DNA of 64,000 nucleotides, taken from positions 496,001 to 560,000 of the forward strand of contig JAPEHQ010000002.1 of assembly GCA_027405735.1 (NCBI GenBank). The letters are read 5' to 3'. The notes below the pieces were generated by a model, which saw only the letters and a list, made by a program, of their open reading frames with translations, was not told the origin of the DNA and did not search any database. The translations under genes and the position numbers were made by a program. This stretch comes from Mucor racemosus. Lineage: Eukaryota > Mucoromycota > Mucoromycetes > Mucorales > Mucoraceae. Below, in pieces: positions 1-10,876 of this stretch. Numbering within the stretch: position 1 is the stretch's first letter; each line of letters opens with the position of its first letter.

Positions 1-1084
1 GAAAGGTTTTGTGTTCGCCAAGCAACAAAAAAAGCAGTCAAAAATTCAAGTAACATTTTAAACTACTTGAGAGTAATGTCGGAGTTAATAAAAGCCCAGA
101 AACTGTCCGAAATCGCTCCGTAGGGGGAGCATAGGAGCAATTATCAAGCCTAAAAAACCTATGCTGTCTCCGGCTAATATTAAAAGGCGTTTAGAATGGT
201 GTCATCTTCGCAAGGATTGGACTTCCGACGAACGGAAAAGGGTGATTTGATCAGATGAGACCAACATTAATAGATTTAACTTAAATGGAAGAAGCTGGCT
301 TTGGATTTGAGACGGTGAGAGCTTGAAATCTAATTATGTGAAGATGACCGTTATAGATGGCGGTGGGAGTGTCATGTTTTGGAGGGCCATTACGTATGCC
401 GGAGTTCGATAGATATGCAGAATTGAGGGTGCTGTGGATCGACATCTGTATAAACAAATCTTTGAAGACGATTTGGAGCGGACTTTCGATTTTACTTTGG
501 ATAAATTAGGCCTTCGTCGTGATCAGGTCATTTTCCAGCATGACAATGCTCCAAAGCATACGTCAAATTTAGTCAAGGAATATCTATTGGATCAAGACTA
601 TGAAGTAATAAATTGGTCTCCGCTATCTCCTGACTTGAATCCGATCGAAAATATGTGGATCTTATTAAAGAGGAGGCTTAATGAGTACAAAACAGCGCCC
701 GAATGAATCCTTGATCTTTCGGAGCGTGTAACTGAGGTTTGGTACAACACCATTAAACAGGAGGAGTGCCAAAAAGTTTTTGATAGCATGCCCAATTGTG
801 TGAAAGTATATTTGGAAAGAAACGGCCTTTGGACGGACTATTAAATAGGATTATATTTTTTCCCGCGTAAGCTCTCAAAACTGTCCCAATGCATATGCTG
901 TCCCAGACAGGGTATAAATATAACGGACCAATGAAATTCGAGATTTTTTTAATTTAATATAAAAGGAAATTAATTGATCTTCCGAAATATATAAAATATG
1001 TTGTACTTTAAATATATTCCTTGTACCTGAAAATCATACTAAACTCAAAACTAGGAAACATTGGGACAGTTTTGGGGGTCACTG
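1..1084 (+). mobile_element. Tc1-like transposon, decayed, right part only
   Basis: The element runs off the left edge of the window. Its right end is visible as a terminal repeat (about 1054-1084) ending ..GGGGGTCACTG, followed by the TA target dinucleotide. The 16-base string CAAAACTGTCCCAATG near 875-891 is repeated in inverted orientation at about 1058-1073, so the noncoding 3' part carries its own inverted pair. The target site can be checked inside the window: the related repeat on the other strand near 26,839 reads through the same position without an insertion (ACGGTTATGTATAG). The coding part is listed separately. Confidence 0.8.
140..844 (+). pseudogene. Tc1-like (DD34E) transposase relic
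   Basis: One reading frame runs 235 codons from 140 to a terminal TAA at 842-844 with no indel, but has four internal stops: TGA at 248, TGA at 308, TAG at 410 and TGA at 704. Family landmarks are present: a VI(W)SDET block around the first catalytic Asp, FQHDNAPKHTS with the second Asp, and LSPDLNPIENMW with the catalytic Glu. There are 34 residues between the second Asp and the Glu, as in classical Tc1. The first, and probably the third and fourth, stops fall where the family has Trp, so single G-to-A changes explain them. The N-terminal DNA-binding part lies upstream and is out of frame or missing. The copy is inactive. Confidence 0.85.
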
Positions 1085-1945
1085 TATGTATAGATATAAG
1101 ACTTCTATTGATTATAAAAAAGATTGCAAAAAACAAGTGTAGCGAGATCAAAAAGCTATTATTTACAGCAAATCGAAAAATAAAAAGCCTCCCATCCCAA
1201 GGGCGACACCATAATTGAGCATAGTAGCGAAATTGAACAACTAACTATCTTATATTATGGTATATCCAAGTTTTAAATAGAAAAGCGCTTTTTTTTTTTT
1301 ACTTTTCTTATATTTAACCATGTACAGTCTCAAAATTCAGATTTTGTAGCGGACATTTTTGGGGCTCATTTTATTCTTACCATCATTCATGATTTTGATC
1401 AAAAAACAGAAAAATCAAATTTTGATACCAAAATCAACGTTTAAATATACTATAATGTGAGAGGAAATTGTAGCCATAGATAATACACATTTTATAAAAG
1501 CTTAATATTGAATGTTAAGTAATGAAAATTTGTACTTTTGGCCCAAAAACGGATTTTTGGTTAAAGGATTTTCATCTAATATTTTGCGATAAAAATGTTT
1601 GTTCTTTTTAATTGAGCAAATAGAGCGCTAAATTCTGTATATGTGTATATTTTTTGCTTTTATAATTGGTAGTATAATTAACTCTAGATTTGCAAAATCC
1701 GAAAAAAAAATTTAAAAATGTCAAATTTGATGATCTGAACAAGAATAATTTTTGAAATTAATATTCCGCTTATAAGCTTTGTAAGTCTTAAAAATAAGAG
1801 ATTTTATAATACCTGAGAACTTTTTCAAGAATTCACGGTGTTGTACCCACTTGATTCAAGCTTATTACTATAAAACCTTTATACGTGCTATTATTGTGTG
1901 GTAGTTTATTTGATGATAATATAGTCTTACTTTATAATTATTGCG

Positions 1946-2077
1946 TTAGAGGTAATTTCCATTGGGTTTTAGTCTTACCTCTCCAATGTCATAAACATAC
2001 ACATGGCCATCACTGGGACCTATTGCCACCTTTTTAATCTCTTTGTCCCAAGCCAATTTATTTAATGCTTTACCAGA
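1946..2077 (-). pseudogene. Captured WD40 fragment, dynein intermediate chain-like (copy 1)
   Basis: On the minus strand an open stretch of 43 codons reads SGKALNKLAWDKE, then a basic stretch, then SDGHVYVYDIGE and a TAA at 1946. The pattern ALNKLxWDK..xAIGxSDGxVYVYDIG is the last WD repeat of cytoplasmic dynein intermediate chains. Other copies of the repeat carry the upstream repeat as well. The fragment has no start codon and no N-terminal dynein region, so it is a captured or duplicated piece, not a gene. The dynein assignment rests on motif memory; another WD40 protein cannot be excluded. Confidence 0.55.
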
Positions 2078-2371
2078 ACAAACTTACTTTGACCTATAAA
2101 AATTAATTATTAGTAAAATCAATTATTAATAACAAGCTAATAAGTAATAATTATGGTGTACCTTTGATAGTTGGTAGTGATATACAAGACAACATCTTGT
2201 TTTTTTCTTCTTAGCTGTTGGCCACTAAATAGAAACAAATACTTTTTAGGAACTAAATAGACTAACGTGATTTTATTCACTCATTCAAATCAAGTCAATG
2301 CTATACATACTTTTATAATCACCAGTGTTTTACCAAAACTAATAAGAATTAGACAAGAGTAAAAGGTGTAG

Positions 2372-2917
2372 TGTTTAGGACATAGACTATACTGGGTACA
2401 TGTATTACTAGTAGAAGTGGTCAAAGGATTATGTAGACATTATTCTTAGCATAGAAGGATGAGTATGAGGTGATAATGATGTATGCCAATTTTATTTCAT
2501 TTAGTTATGTTACATTTAGTCTATGATGAAATGGTGTAGCCTGAGATCCTGAAGTGAGCCAATCATGAACTCGTTCCTGGAAATGGAATTCAACTATTCC
2601 ATTTGTATCAACATTCACGGTCTAAAGTAAATCAAGCATGAAGATCCTATATACTTAACTTGGTCATATCCTACTAAACTTGCTATGGCCAACCTATTAT
2701 ATCATCATGTTGTAATCAACTAGTTCTTCAAGAAGATGAAATCATACTTTCATACACTCTGTATTGTAGACTCTATATCCACGCTTCCAAAACATATAAA
2801 TACCCTGAATCCTGATGTCGTTCGAGATGGATTGGTTATCTTTTACCTACAATATACTCAATAAATATATCTAGTTTTAACTTTATTTTCTAGTTATTCA
2901 TTGTGTATATTTAAACA
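2372..2917 (+). mobile_element. Solo LTR, family a (546 bp), TSD TGTAG
   Basis: The sequence begins TGTTTAGGACATAG, ends GTATATTTAAACA and is flanked by TGTAG on both sides (2367-2371 and 2918-2922). It contains a TATA-like ATATAAATA near 2795 and AATAAATAT near 2860, as expected for an LTR promoter and polyadenylation region. A second copy with a different 5-bp duplication lies at 28,282-28,834. There is no internal retrotransposon sequence, so this is a recombined solo LTR. Confidence 0.9.
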
Positions 2918-3712
2918 TGTAGTTTTATTCAATGTAGATAATGAGATTATATATAGAAGAGATTATCAAGTGATACAACAGCTATTAATAGTGTAACAAT
3001 AACAGTATCCTGATAATACGACTACTGTAGCGCTATATCTAGATTCTGATATAACAACCAGTTTTTCTCCAGGTAGATATAGACTTTAGACCAAAAAAGC
3101 ATTGATTATAACGTAGATAATGGAACAAAATGCTTAAGTTCTGGATGCTTTTTTGTTCGAAAAAGATATTATAACGCGCCCTAACATTAAGACTTAATAA
3201 TTTATTTCCAAATAAACAATAGGAAAAACATGTACTTGTACCTGCTTCTTGATTTCAGTTTATAAAAAAATATTGGTCTTTTTGTTGTAGTTTTAAAAGT
3301 AAATCAAAGAGCTGAGGAAAGAGTAGGAAAGAAAAACAATTTTGTGTGTTACAAACAAAAATTTGCAAAGGCATAAATACTTTTAGTGTTACCAAACAGG
3401 TTGTTGTCGTTGTTACCATTTGGCACCGGAAAGAAGCACATCGGCAGAACTCTTTCAAACCCCAAATTTCAAATTGATATATCTCGTCAATAAGGCAATT
3501 CTGTTGAATCAGAGTAACTCACATCTGCTTTAAACCATTCAAATTATCTTCGTTATTAATTATATTATGATTGATATATTTTAATGAATTGACTAAAAAA
3601 TCTTGATCTCATTGATCTCCTCATCTGGGCTTCCTGATTTGCAAAAAAAAATTTTATTCTGCACATCTGTGCAGACCATTATGCCCATAGGAAGCATAGT
3701 TTGGCCGTAGTG

Positions 3713-5319
3713 CTTTGTAAAAAAATGTAAAAATTCTCCAAATTGTTAAAACTACAAAACAGAAAAACAAAACAAAACAGGATTTACGATTACAAGGTGT
3801 AGGGGTCTAAAAATCATCCAAAAAAACCACCCCAGAAACTTTAATATGTAATAAAACATTGAAAAACAAGAAGATTTAGCATAGAAATTTTTAAGTGCAA
3901 TTTTATTAAAATCTCGAAATATTTAGCATCTTAGGTTGAGTTTTTAAGCGGGGTAAAAACAAATGTTTTACATTTGAAGCCCTTATACTCGCTGAGAAAT
4001 CAGAATGAATAGAAATAGCTCTTTTGGCAAGATTCTATAGCATCTCAAATATAGCCCTGTATTTTTCATATCCTGATTATCTATTGAAATGGAGGCACGC
4101 TCCGATTTGAATATCACCATATAAAATTATATAATTAGATATGCATATATGACTGAGCTTCAATTCAAAAAAGTGCTCAAATGGAAAAAAAATCCAAAAA
4201 ACTCCAAAAAAAACTTGTATGTTTAATTACTCACAAAAATGCATAGTAAGTTGAACTATCGTATTAAATGTCTTAGGTTCAGTTTTTAATTCTAAATTGA
4301 TCTATGTAGGCTTTGAAAATGTTTTTCTCATAAAATCTCTAGTAAATTTAATGTCAAATTTTAACGGTTTTTGATCAAAAAGTACCCTTCATTCAAATGC
4401 AGCCCTAAAATATTTTATTTTCACATTATGCGTAACAAAATTATCTACAAAATGAGTATTTATATGTAGCTGTAACCCTATTTTCCGTGGGGATATACAT
4501 TTTTTTGTCCATTTTTTTTGGTCGGCGAAAATTCATCCTTGTATATCCTCGTCCAAAATGGATATTTTTTTGTATCACCAAAAATTAATCGTTCAATCTC
4601 AATTTTCTCGACGAAAAATCAATATTTTTTGACGAGATAAAATCCGTTGGATAGATGCTAATAAGCACTATCCTATGGTTTTAGCTTTGCATATTTCTCA
4701 TTCCTTCATGAATCTCTATACCACAAAAAGTACTCTCACAAAATTTATAAAAAAATAAAAAAGTCTTCACAACAATCCAAAGCCTAGATATCTTGGTAGA
4801 GAATGAAAAATAAAGTAGACTTTACTTACTACCCATCATTGCAATACCTTAGTAGGTATTTTCTCGACTTATTTTCATTTCAAATGCGGTTTCTCAATTT
4901 TAAGCTGGCCGTTTCTGCATCATTCAAATTTATGGAACAATCACTATAGTAACCATCCTTACTTTATTTAATAAAATCTGTATCCGGGACAATGTTAAAT
5001 GGATGGATACTATTTTTGAAAACAAGTTTCTGCTAAAATTGATCACCAGTACAAATATTCACTCTTTTTGGCTAGTTTTTCCCTCTAAAATTGTTGAAAC
5101 TAGACTTGACGTTTAGAATTATATATCAAAATGTGTGAAATAATTTGTTCAACAACTTTTATTATGTGTTCAAATAACACTTTATAATAAAATTTAAGGG
5201 TTGCCATAGGCGTATATACTAAACTCCAGCAAAATTTGTACCACCAAAATCTCAACGAAATTCATGGATTTCAGATCCGTTTTTAGCAATAACAAATTGC
5301 TGTAGCTACTGGATAACGA
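3713..5319. other. AT-rich region with no gene recognised
   Basis: No reading frame of coding character was found on either strand. Short stretches, such as the TCTCGACGAAAAATCAATA-like string near 4605, resemble parts of the decayed repeat near 14,710, so this is probably old transposon debris. Confidence 0.5.
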
Positions 5320-5790
5320 ATGGCAATTGCAACATCTAGATTATCTAGTGGATTATCAGGATGCTGTATAATTTATAATCTCTATACAATTAATATAGAG
5401 ACATCAGCAATAGATACCATAACGGAAATTACGGTTCATCGGCTTATAGGTGATAAGATGAAAGGATTAGTTACGAATTTATATGGCAAGAATATAGTGA
5501 TATATATACTAAAAAAATTCTGTTAATTATGCAGTATATGTCCTGTGTACGATGTCCCAAATAAAAAAATTTCTGAGCAACTTGTGGCGAAATCCTATCA
5601 ATGAGGAAGCCTTCAGCAAGGTGCTAGTATTATAGATTATGAAGATGAATGTTACAACAAATTTAGTTGCTGGATACCGACAAACTTTACAGATCCTTAT
5701 TCTGATTTTATGGAGCGGTTTATACTGAATGATTTACAGAAACATCAGTTACCCGAACAACCAAGCAAACACCAATCAAGTATCCACTGA
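5320..5790 (+). pseudogene. Unrecognised decayed coding region
   Basis: One frame from ATG 5320 to TGA 5788-5790 covers 156 codons and is broken only by TAA at 5524 and TGA at 5602. The C-terminal third looks protein-like, with cysteines spaced as in CPVYDVPNKK, DYEDECYNKFSCW and a hydrophilic tail. Downstream, other frames contain Thr/Gln-rich stretches up to TAG at about 6151. I do not recognise the family. It could be a dead host gene lying beside gap1 or a transposon remnant; a chance frame is also possible in DNA this AT-rich. Confidence 0.25.
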
Positions 5791-6261
5791 ATTTACGTCA
5801 ACCAGTACAGAAACTGTAACTATTTTCATGAAAATAGATGCCATCCCAAACATTCGATCTTACAGCCATTCTGCATATAATTATATAACTTGATACAGTA
5901 CCAACGACGGAGATATTTGATAATGTATTTATTATAGTCAGAATAAATACAAAAATATTAGATGAAACAGCCAGTGCAACTACAGAGCAAACATTTACAA
6001 GTCAATTTACAGAAACTACACATCCAAGACAACATTAGCAGAAATTTCACAAGAAACAAGTTATGAACAACAAAATATACAACAATTAAACGACATTATG
6101 ATGTCGAAGATCAAACAATTACAACCACAACAATCATTATTCAATTGGTAGATTAAACCAGGCATAATTTGAATTAAAAAATAATTATATATATATAAAG
6201 TATAGAGAGTTTACGGGGGGGGGGAAATAATAATTGTAAATTAGAGGGATACTACATAGTT
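5791..6261. other. Region downstream of gap1, no gene recognised
   Basis: It contains Thr/Gln-rich short frames (5940-6151, +) that may continue the decayed region to the left, a G run at 6216-6225, and the presumed 3' untranslated region of the minus-strand gap1 gene. Confidence 0.4.
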
Positions 6262-9073
6262 TTAAGAAAAGAATCCAGTTCTGTTTCTTGACATGAAGGT
6301 CTTTGTTAGTAATTGCAATGTCTTTGATACGCTTAGTTTGATATATTCTAAATCCAATAATAGAACATTGTCTTGTTGCTAAAGATAGGGTATATGTATG
6401 GATTAGTTGGGGGTCATACAATAAATTACAGCCTACAAACCTTCTCGAGTAGATCATCCAATTTCAAGTCAATTTCCAATACTGGTTTATCACGTCCTTT
6501 ATAATGAAGTGCAATTATAAAGGTACCTGGAAGTGGAGAAGCAATCGTCAAGAATATATGATTGCGTCTATTTTCAGGTACTTCAGTTTCAGCAATGATA
6601 CCTTCCTTTTCCAATTGTTGATGTGTGAATTTGAATGGACCTTGTACGGTTGATTTGGCATTATTTAATTTCTTATTAGCTTTAGGATCGATTACCTCCA
6701 CACCAATACCAACAACCTGATTCTTTTTGCTGCTACTACCACCACCCGGAGTTGTTTGCATACGAACATTTTGTAAATAAGCTTTATAACTTTCCAACTG
6801 ACTCTTGAGATAATTGTTGTGATCAATAATAGTTTTATAAACACTCTCCAAAGATTGTAATTCTTCAACTACTTTAAGTTTTAAATCACCCAAATGAGTC
6901 AATTCATTGCTGATTTCTTCAACCAAAAGTTGATGATTATCACGACGGTCAATAACACCTGCTTCTTCAAGTTCTAGTATCATTTCCTTTACTTTGATAC
7001 CCTTATGGACAAGCTGTGCGTCTTTTCCTGTGCCTGCAGTCTCGGCAATATAGTATAGCTTTAGTGGGGGACGAGCTAAATAAGGAAGTGAACGTATGAT
7101 TTGCACAAAAATCGATTTAGCTTCCATATAAAGAATGTCGTTTTGTGTAATGTTATTTTCAGACATCAAGGACATGGTTAAATCTTTTTTAAAGTTTCTT
7201 ATCAGTAAACTGTAATGATGCTTTGTATATTCATAACCTACCTTGAATTGGCATTTCCCATCGACTAAATAATGGCAACTCGATTGCCTTGTTTTCTTTT
7301 CTTGGTACTTGAGCAGGTACAACGCCTACTTCGCTAATCAAAATTCTGAGGTGGTCAGTGTCTTTTGGTGCAAGGATATTGAGATGTTGTTGTAAAAGTG
7401 ATAATGTACTGTAAATTTCATTTGGTGTAATGTTGATCATAATATCTTTTTTACTGAGTGCCATATATTGATCCATCTCTAACTGTTCGTAGAAATCGAC
7501 TACTTCACATAAATCTGTTAAAAACTTGTTTGTGCGTTGCTTATTGAATTCGACGAACGGATTTGTTGGAATCATGTAAGCTTCTTTTGCATATGATGGT
7601 TTATTTGCTAAGTTTTGTAGCATTTTGGCCAACTAGTTCAAAATTATTAATAAGAAATGTTGGTGAGAGTATAATTTTACAAAGTTACCAAAGTTAATGT
7701 AGTACGTGAGTTTGTGCCTGGTATACCGTCAACCAACATATACGCTTGAGGGGTGACAATAGCAGGATTTACAAATCGTAAAAAGAAGAAACCACCAATC
7801 AAGGAAGAGATAGCATGATCCGTTGCATCTGGATACTTTCTTTTCGTCAATGAACGAATTTGTTTACAAATCCAACGAATACCATAAGGAACTTGATCCA
7901 AAGAATTGATGATTGTGGTTAAAAACGAATTTGCAATGTCCATCAATGTTTTAAGTCTAGGACGGATCATACTTTGTACGGTAGGATTTGCAGAAGCTAT
8001 TTCAGCTGTTACACTTCTAGGAAATCCATCAGGCAAACCACCTTGTTCTTGTTCCATTTTTTGTACCAATTCGTCATATACTTTAAGTGGATTGATTTGT
8101 AAATTCAAGTCTTTATGCTCTAATAAATTGTTGATTTTATCTGATAAAACTGACTTGAGGTACGATTGACCAGGACCACGACGAGTATATGTTGTCATCA
8201 TACGAGATACAGGTGTATTTGCACGTAAAAGTGAAGTAAATTCAGTTGTGGTTTCAAATTGAGCAGCCAAAACGTTCTATATTAACGTTAATATTACATT
8301 CTTTTTTTTTTTTTTTTTTTTTTTGATCTTGTTATTTGTACCTGAAACATGGTTAACAATAGATGTTCTTCGCGGTTTTCATATTGATTACCGTATAATG
8401 TAAACATTACAGTTTGTAATAAAGTGTCAATTTCAGCCAAATTAACAAGACGACACAAGATGGCAATATGTCTAGGTTCGCTTTGTAAAAGATAGAACAA
8501 ATTACCATATTGATGCATACGACGTTCATCTGGGTAATGGTTATCATCATCTTCATCATGCTCTTCTAAACGAGAAGCTACTTCATGTTGCTGTTGGTGC
8601 TAGTTTAGCTCGAGTTTAATTTAATCTGTGTTGAAATACTTACTTCATCCAGGGCCATTCGATTTTGAATCAATAAACCAATTCTAGCATCCAAAAATCT
8701 CACATCTCTTTCTCGCATAAAATTTTTCTTTGATTGTGTAGAAATTTTAGTTTTAAGTTCACGTAAACGTCTTTGAGCTTATTTATGTTTTTGGTTAAAT
8801 TCGATTCTTTATTGTTCTATTGTTTATTTTTTTTTTTTTTTTTTTTTATTTATTTATTTATTTTTTACCTTTAGCCAACTCATCCTCTACTTCAACATCT
8901 TGTTCAGCTGCCATAGAATAAAATACAGAAACTGAATATCTCTTTGAGCCTCTTCCTCTATTGCGACTTGAATGATGGTTATTTGCTGCTGCTGCTGCTA
9001 CAGCTCGACTAACAATCGAACTGTTTTGAGGATATCCGAATGACTGAACCATCCCACTACGTCGATCAGTCAT
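6262..9073 (-). CDS. gap1: Ras GTPase-activating protein, Gap1/Sar1 type
   Basis: It stimulates GTP hydrolysis by Ras and so switches off Ras signalling at the membrane. I place seven exons (minus strand): 9073-8869, 8777-8644, 8599-8342, 8276-7689, 7632-7242, 7183-6441 and 6378-6262. They sum to 2436 nt, or 811 aa, close to the size of yeast-type Gap1 proteins. A Ser/Ala-rich N-terminus precedes the RasGAP domain (about residues 180-400), where [14 protein letters not shown] is the family signature. This is followed by a coiled region and the RasGAP C-terminal domain (about 600-800). The last exon ([19 protein letters not shown]..) matches the conserved end of that domain and is reached through a weak GTTTGT donor at 6440. 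The protein lacks the IQ and calponin modules of true IQGAPs. Intron 3 carries a long T/A run at 8306-8325. Confidence 0.9.
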
Positions 9074-9326
9074 AATTGAATGTAAAATAAAATGTAAAAA
9101 AAGGTGAAAAAGAGAGAAAACAAAAAGAAATCAAAAAACAAACTTTTTTTTTATTTTATTTTCAATTAAATATTGTTGTAACACAAGAAACAATTGAATA
9201 TTTCTTTTTTGTATACCAAAATTCACTAATGGAATTACCCATTACACAAGATTAAAAAAGATCATTTCATTACAAAATAAATAAAAATTCATTGTTGTAC
9301 TTTCTATAACATATTAACACTTTATT

Positions 9327-10162
9327 TTAAAGACGGACACTATATTCAAATTCCTGGTAATAGTGGAAATCATATTAATAAAATACTAGTTATACCATAA
9401 AATACCCACTTACTTCTTGAGTATTTTGAGCAACCCACAAGACAATTGTGCTAAAAAAAAAAAAATTCAAGTAATCAGCCTATAATTTTGCTTGTGAAAT
9501 TTTCTTTTTTTACCTCAACATGATTAATCCATTTTGACCAACACCAGCAATTCCATAATTAATGTATGGTTGTGCAGATTCCAAATGTACAATATACTTA
9601 ATAATCAAGACACACTAAAGAAACCATCCATTAATCACCACTTGCCAACTACAAAATCAATCAACTTACACAGGATCCAGCAAATCCTCCGGCAATCAAT
9701 GCAAAACCCAAAAACAAAAATAAACGTGCTTTCCAAACTAATCCTGAACCAGCATATGAAAATGCCTCTCCTTGTAAACGACTCTTATCAATCAGGTTAA
9801 TACTAGCAAAAAAAAAGTTTACATCAATATCGCTGTATTCCACACTTTTAGTACAAAAACGAACTTACACAATCATACCAAAAGTTGTAAGGATGCCAGA
9901 AAACCAATCTTCAAATCCCATATGACTATCTCCATTATACTTTGCTGAATTGATAACTGCATCAATAAAAACCCACCAGCCAATTGCTAACTAATACACA
10001 TAATACTTTAACATTTTATTGAATTCCTAAAATAATCATAAACTTTACCAATCCTCCAGAAAGATAAGCTCCAATTTGTCGTCCTTTACGAGACAAGAAA
10101 CGAAGAGGGTTTCTAAATACGAATATAGATTGTGATTCGTCGTCGTACATGCTGGTTTGCAT
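9327..10162 (-). CDS. VPS68: TMEM50/UPF0220 family membrane protein (Vps68-like)
   Basis: This is a small endosomal/ER membrane protein; the yeast relative Vps68 acts in endosomal sorting. Six exons: 10162-10049, 9990-9869, 9802-9670, 9614-9514, 9450-9414 and 9353-9327, giving 534 nt or 177 aa. Family landmarks are AIGWWVFIDAVI in the first membrane segment, the hydrophilic GDSHMGFEDWFSGIL loop, then KARLFLFLGFALIAGGFAG and a last segment around GIAGVGQNGLIML. Four hydrophobic segments fit the family topology. The start MQTSMYDDESQ at 10162 was chosen because upstream in-frame codons form a poly-Phe stretch unlike the family; Met 10150 is an alternative. It lies head-to-tail behind gap1, which starts 254 nt downstream of its stop. 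Confidence 0.88.
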
Positions 10163-10876
10163 CTCTTTTGTGCTAAAGTTTAAAGGGTATGTTTGATAAC
10201 TAGAAACAAAAAGAAAAAAGAAAAAAAAGGAATGGAAAAGAGGATAAAAAATCTCGAAACATGATAGTCGGAGCAGATGACGTATCAAGAGTGTATAGGC
10301 CATTTCAATGAAAGAATACAATTATTTAATATAATCAATCGCTCGAATAACATCAGAACTGAATTAAATTGACATCAAAAAGCTTACATTCGTGATAATA
10401 TCTTTTTATATCGAGTTGATCGACTTGAATGTGCAAAAAACAACCTTGAAAACTTATATTCGTAGCGGGGTTTCGAGGAGGTTACAACAGCAGGAATTCT
10501 ATTTGAAATGCACATCTTTGAGAGACGTATCTAATATAATTCAGCAAAACAAAAAATACATCTACATACTTCATATGTTAGAAAATGCACATTATCCAAT
10601 AAGCTTGCTCCATATCTAATGGTACGGTAGAAAAAACCCTTTAAAGTATCAATGCTACACTGAAATCTGAAAAAAGCTCGAAATACCACCCTTAAAAAAA
10701 TAACCACATTTGGATGTGATCTATACATTTTACGAAACAAAAAATGCTTCTATATACACTATTCACTAAAGAATATTTAGTCATATGAAATCTCGCTCTA
10801 TTAATACTAAAATCACTCGAAAAAAATCTGTTTAGATATCATTTTTTTACATTTAATTTTAAAAATACAATTATTA
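10163..10876. other. Intergenic region, no gene recognised
   Basis: It separates the minus-strand methyltransferase gene (stop 10877) from the TMEM50 start. Short frames on both strands lack family features. The 60 bases next to the TMEM50 start include a purine/pyrimidine run (10205-10230) that may belong to its promoter or 5' leader. Confidence 0.5.

Larger units (their letters stand above)
1085..3712 (+). repeat. Copy 1 of the CACTA-ended repeat family
   Basis: 1130-2090 aligns with 28,180-30,060, 54,140-55,100 and 58,850-59,760, and in reverse with 24,620-25,332 plus 26,683-26,900. 2095-2330 and 3055-3712 align with 60,710-60,920 and 60,920-61,858. The right terminus is GGCCGTAGTG at 3703-3712, the same end as at 61,858. 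A solo LTR (2372-2917) interrupts it, and the left part was invaded by the Tc1-like element. Relative to the copy at 57.5-61.9 kb it lacks about 0.9 kb between 2090 and 2100. I see no gene in it other than the antisense WD40 fragment. Confidence 0.8.

Noticed and set aside
6185..6457. 90-codon minus-strand frame at the gap1 end
   Set aside because: It is an out-of-frame shadow of the gap1 last intron and last exon.
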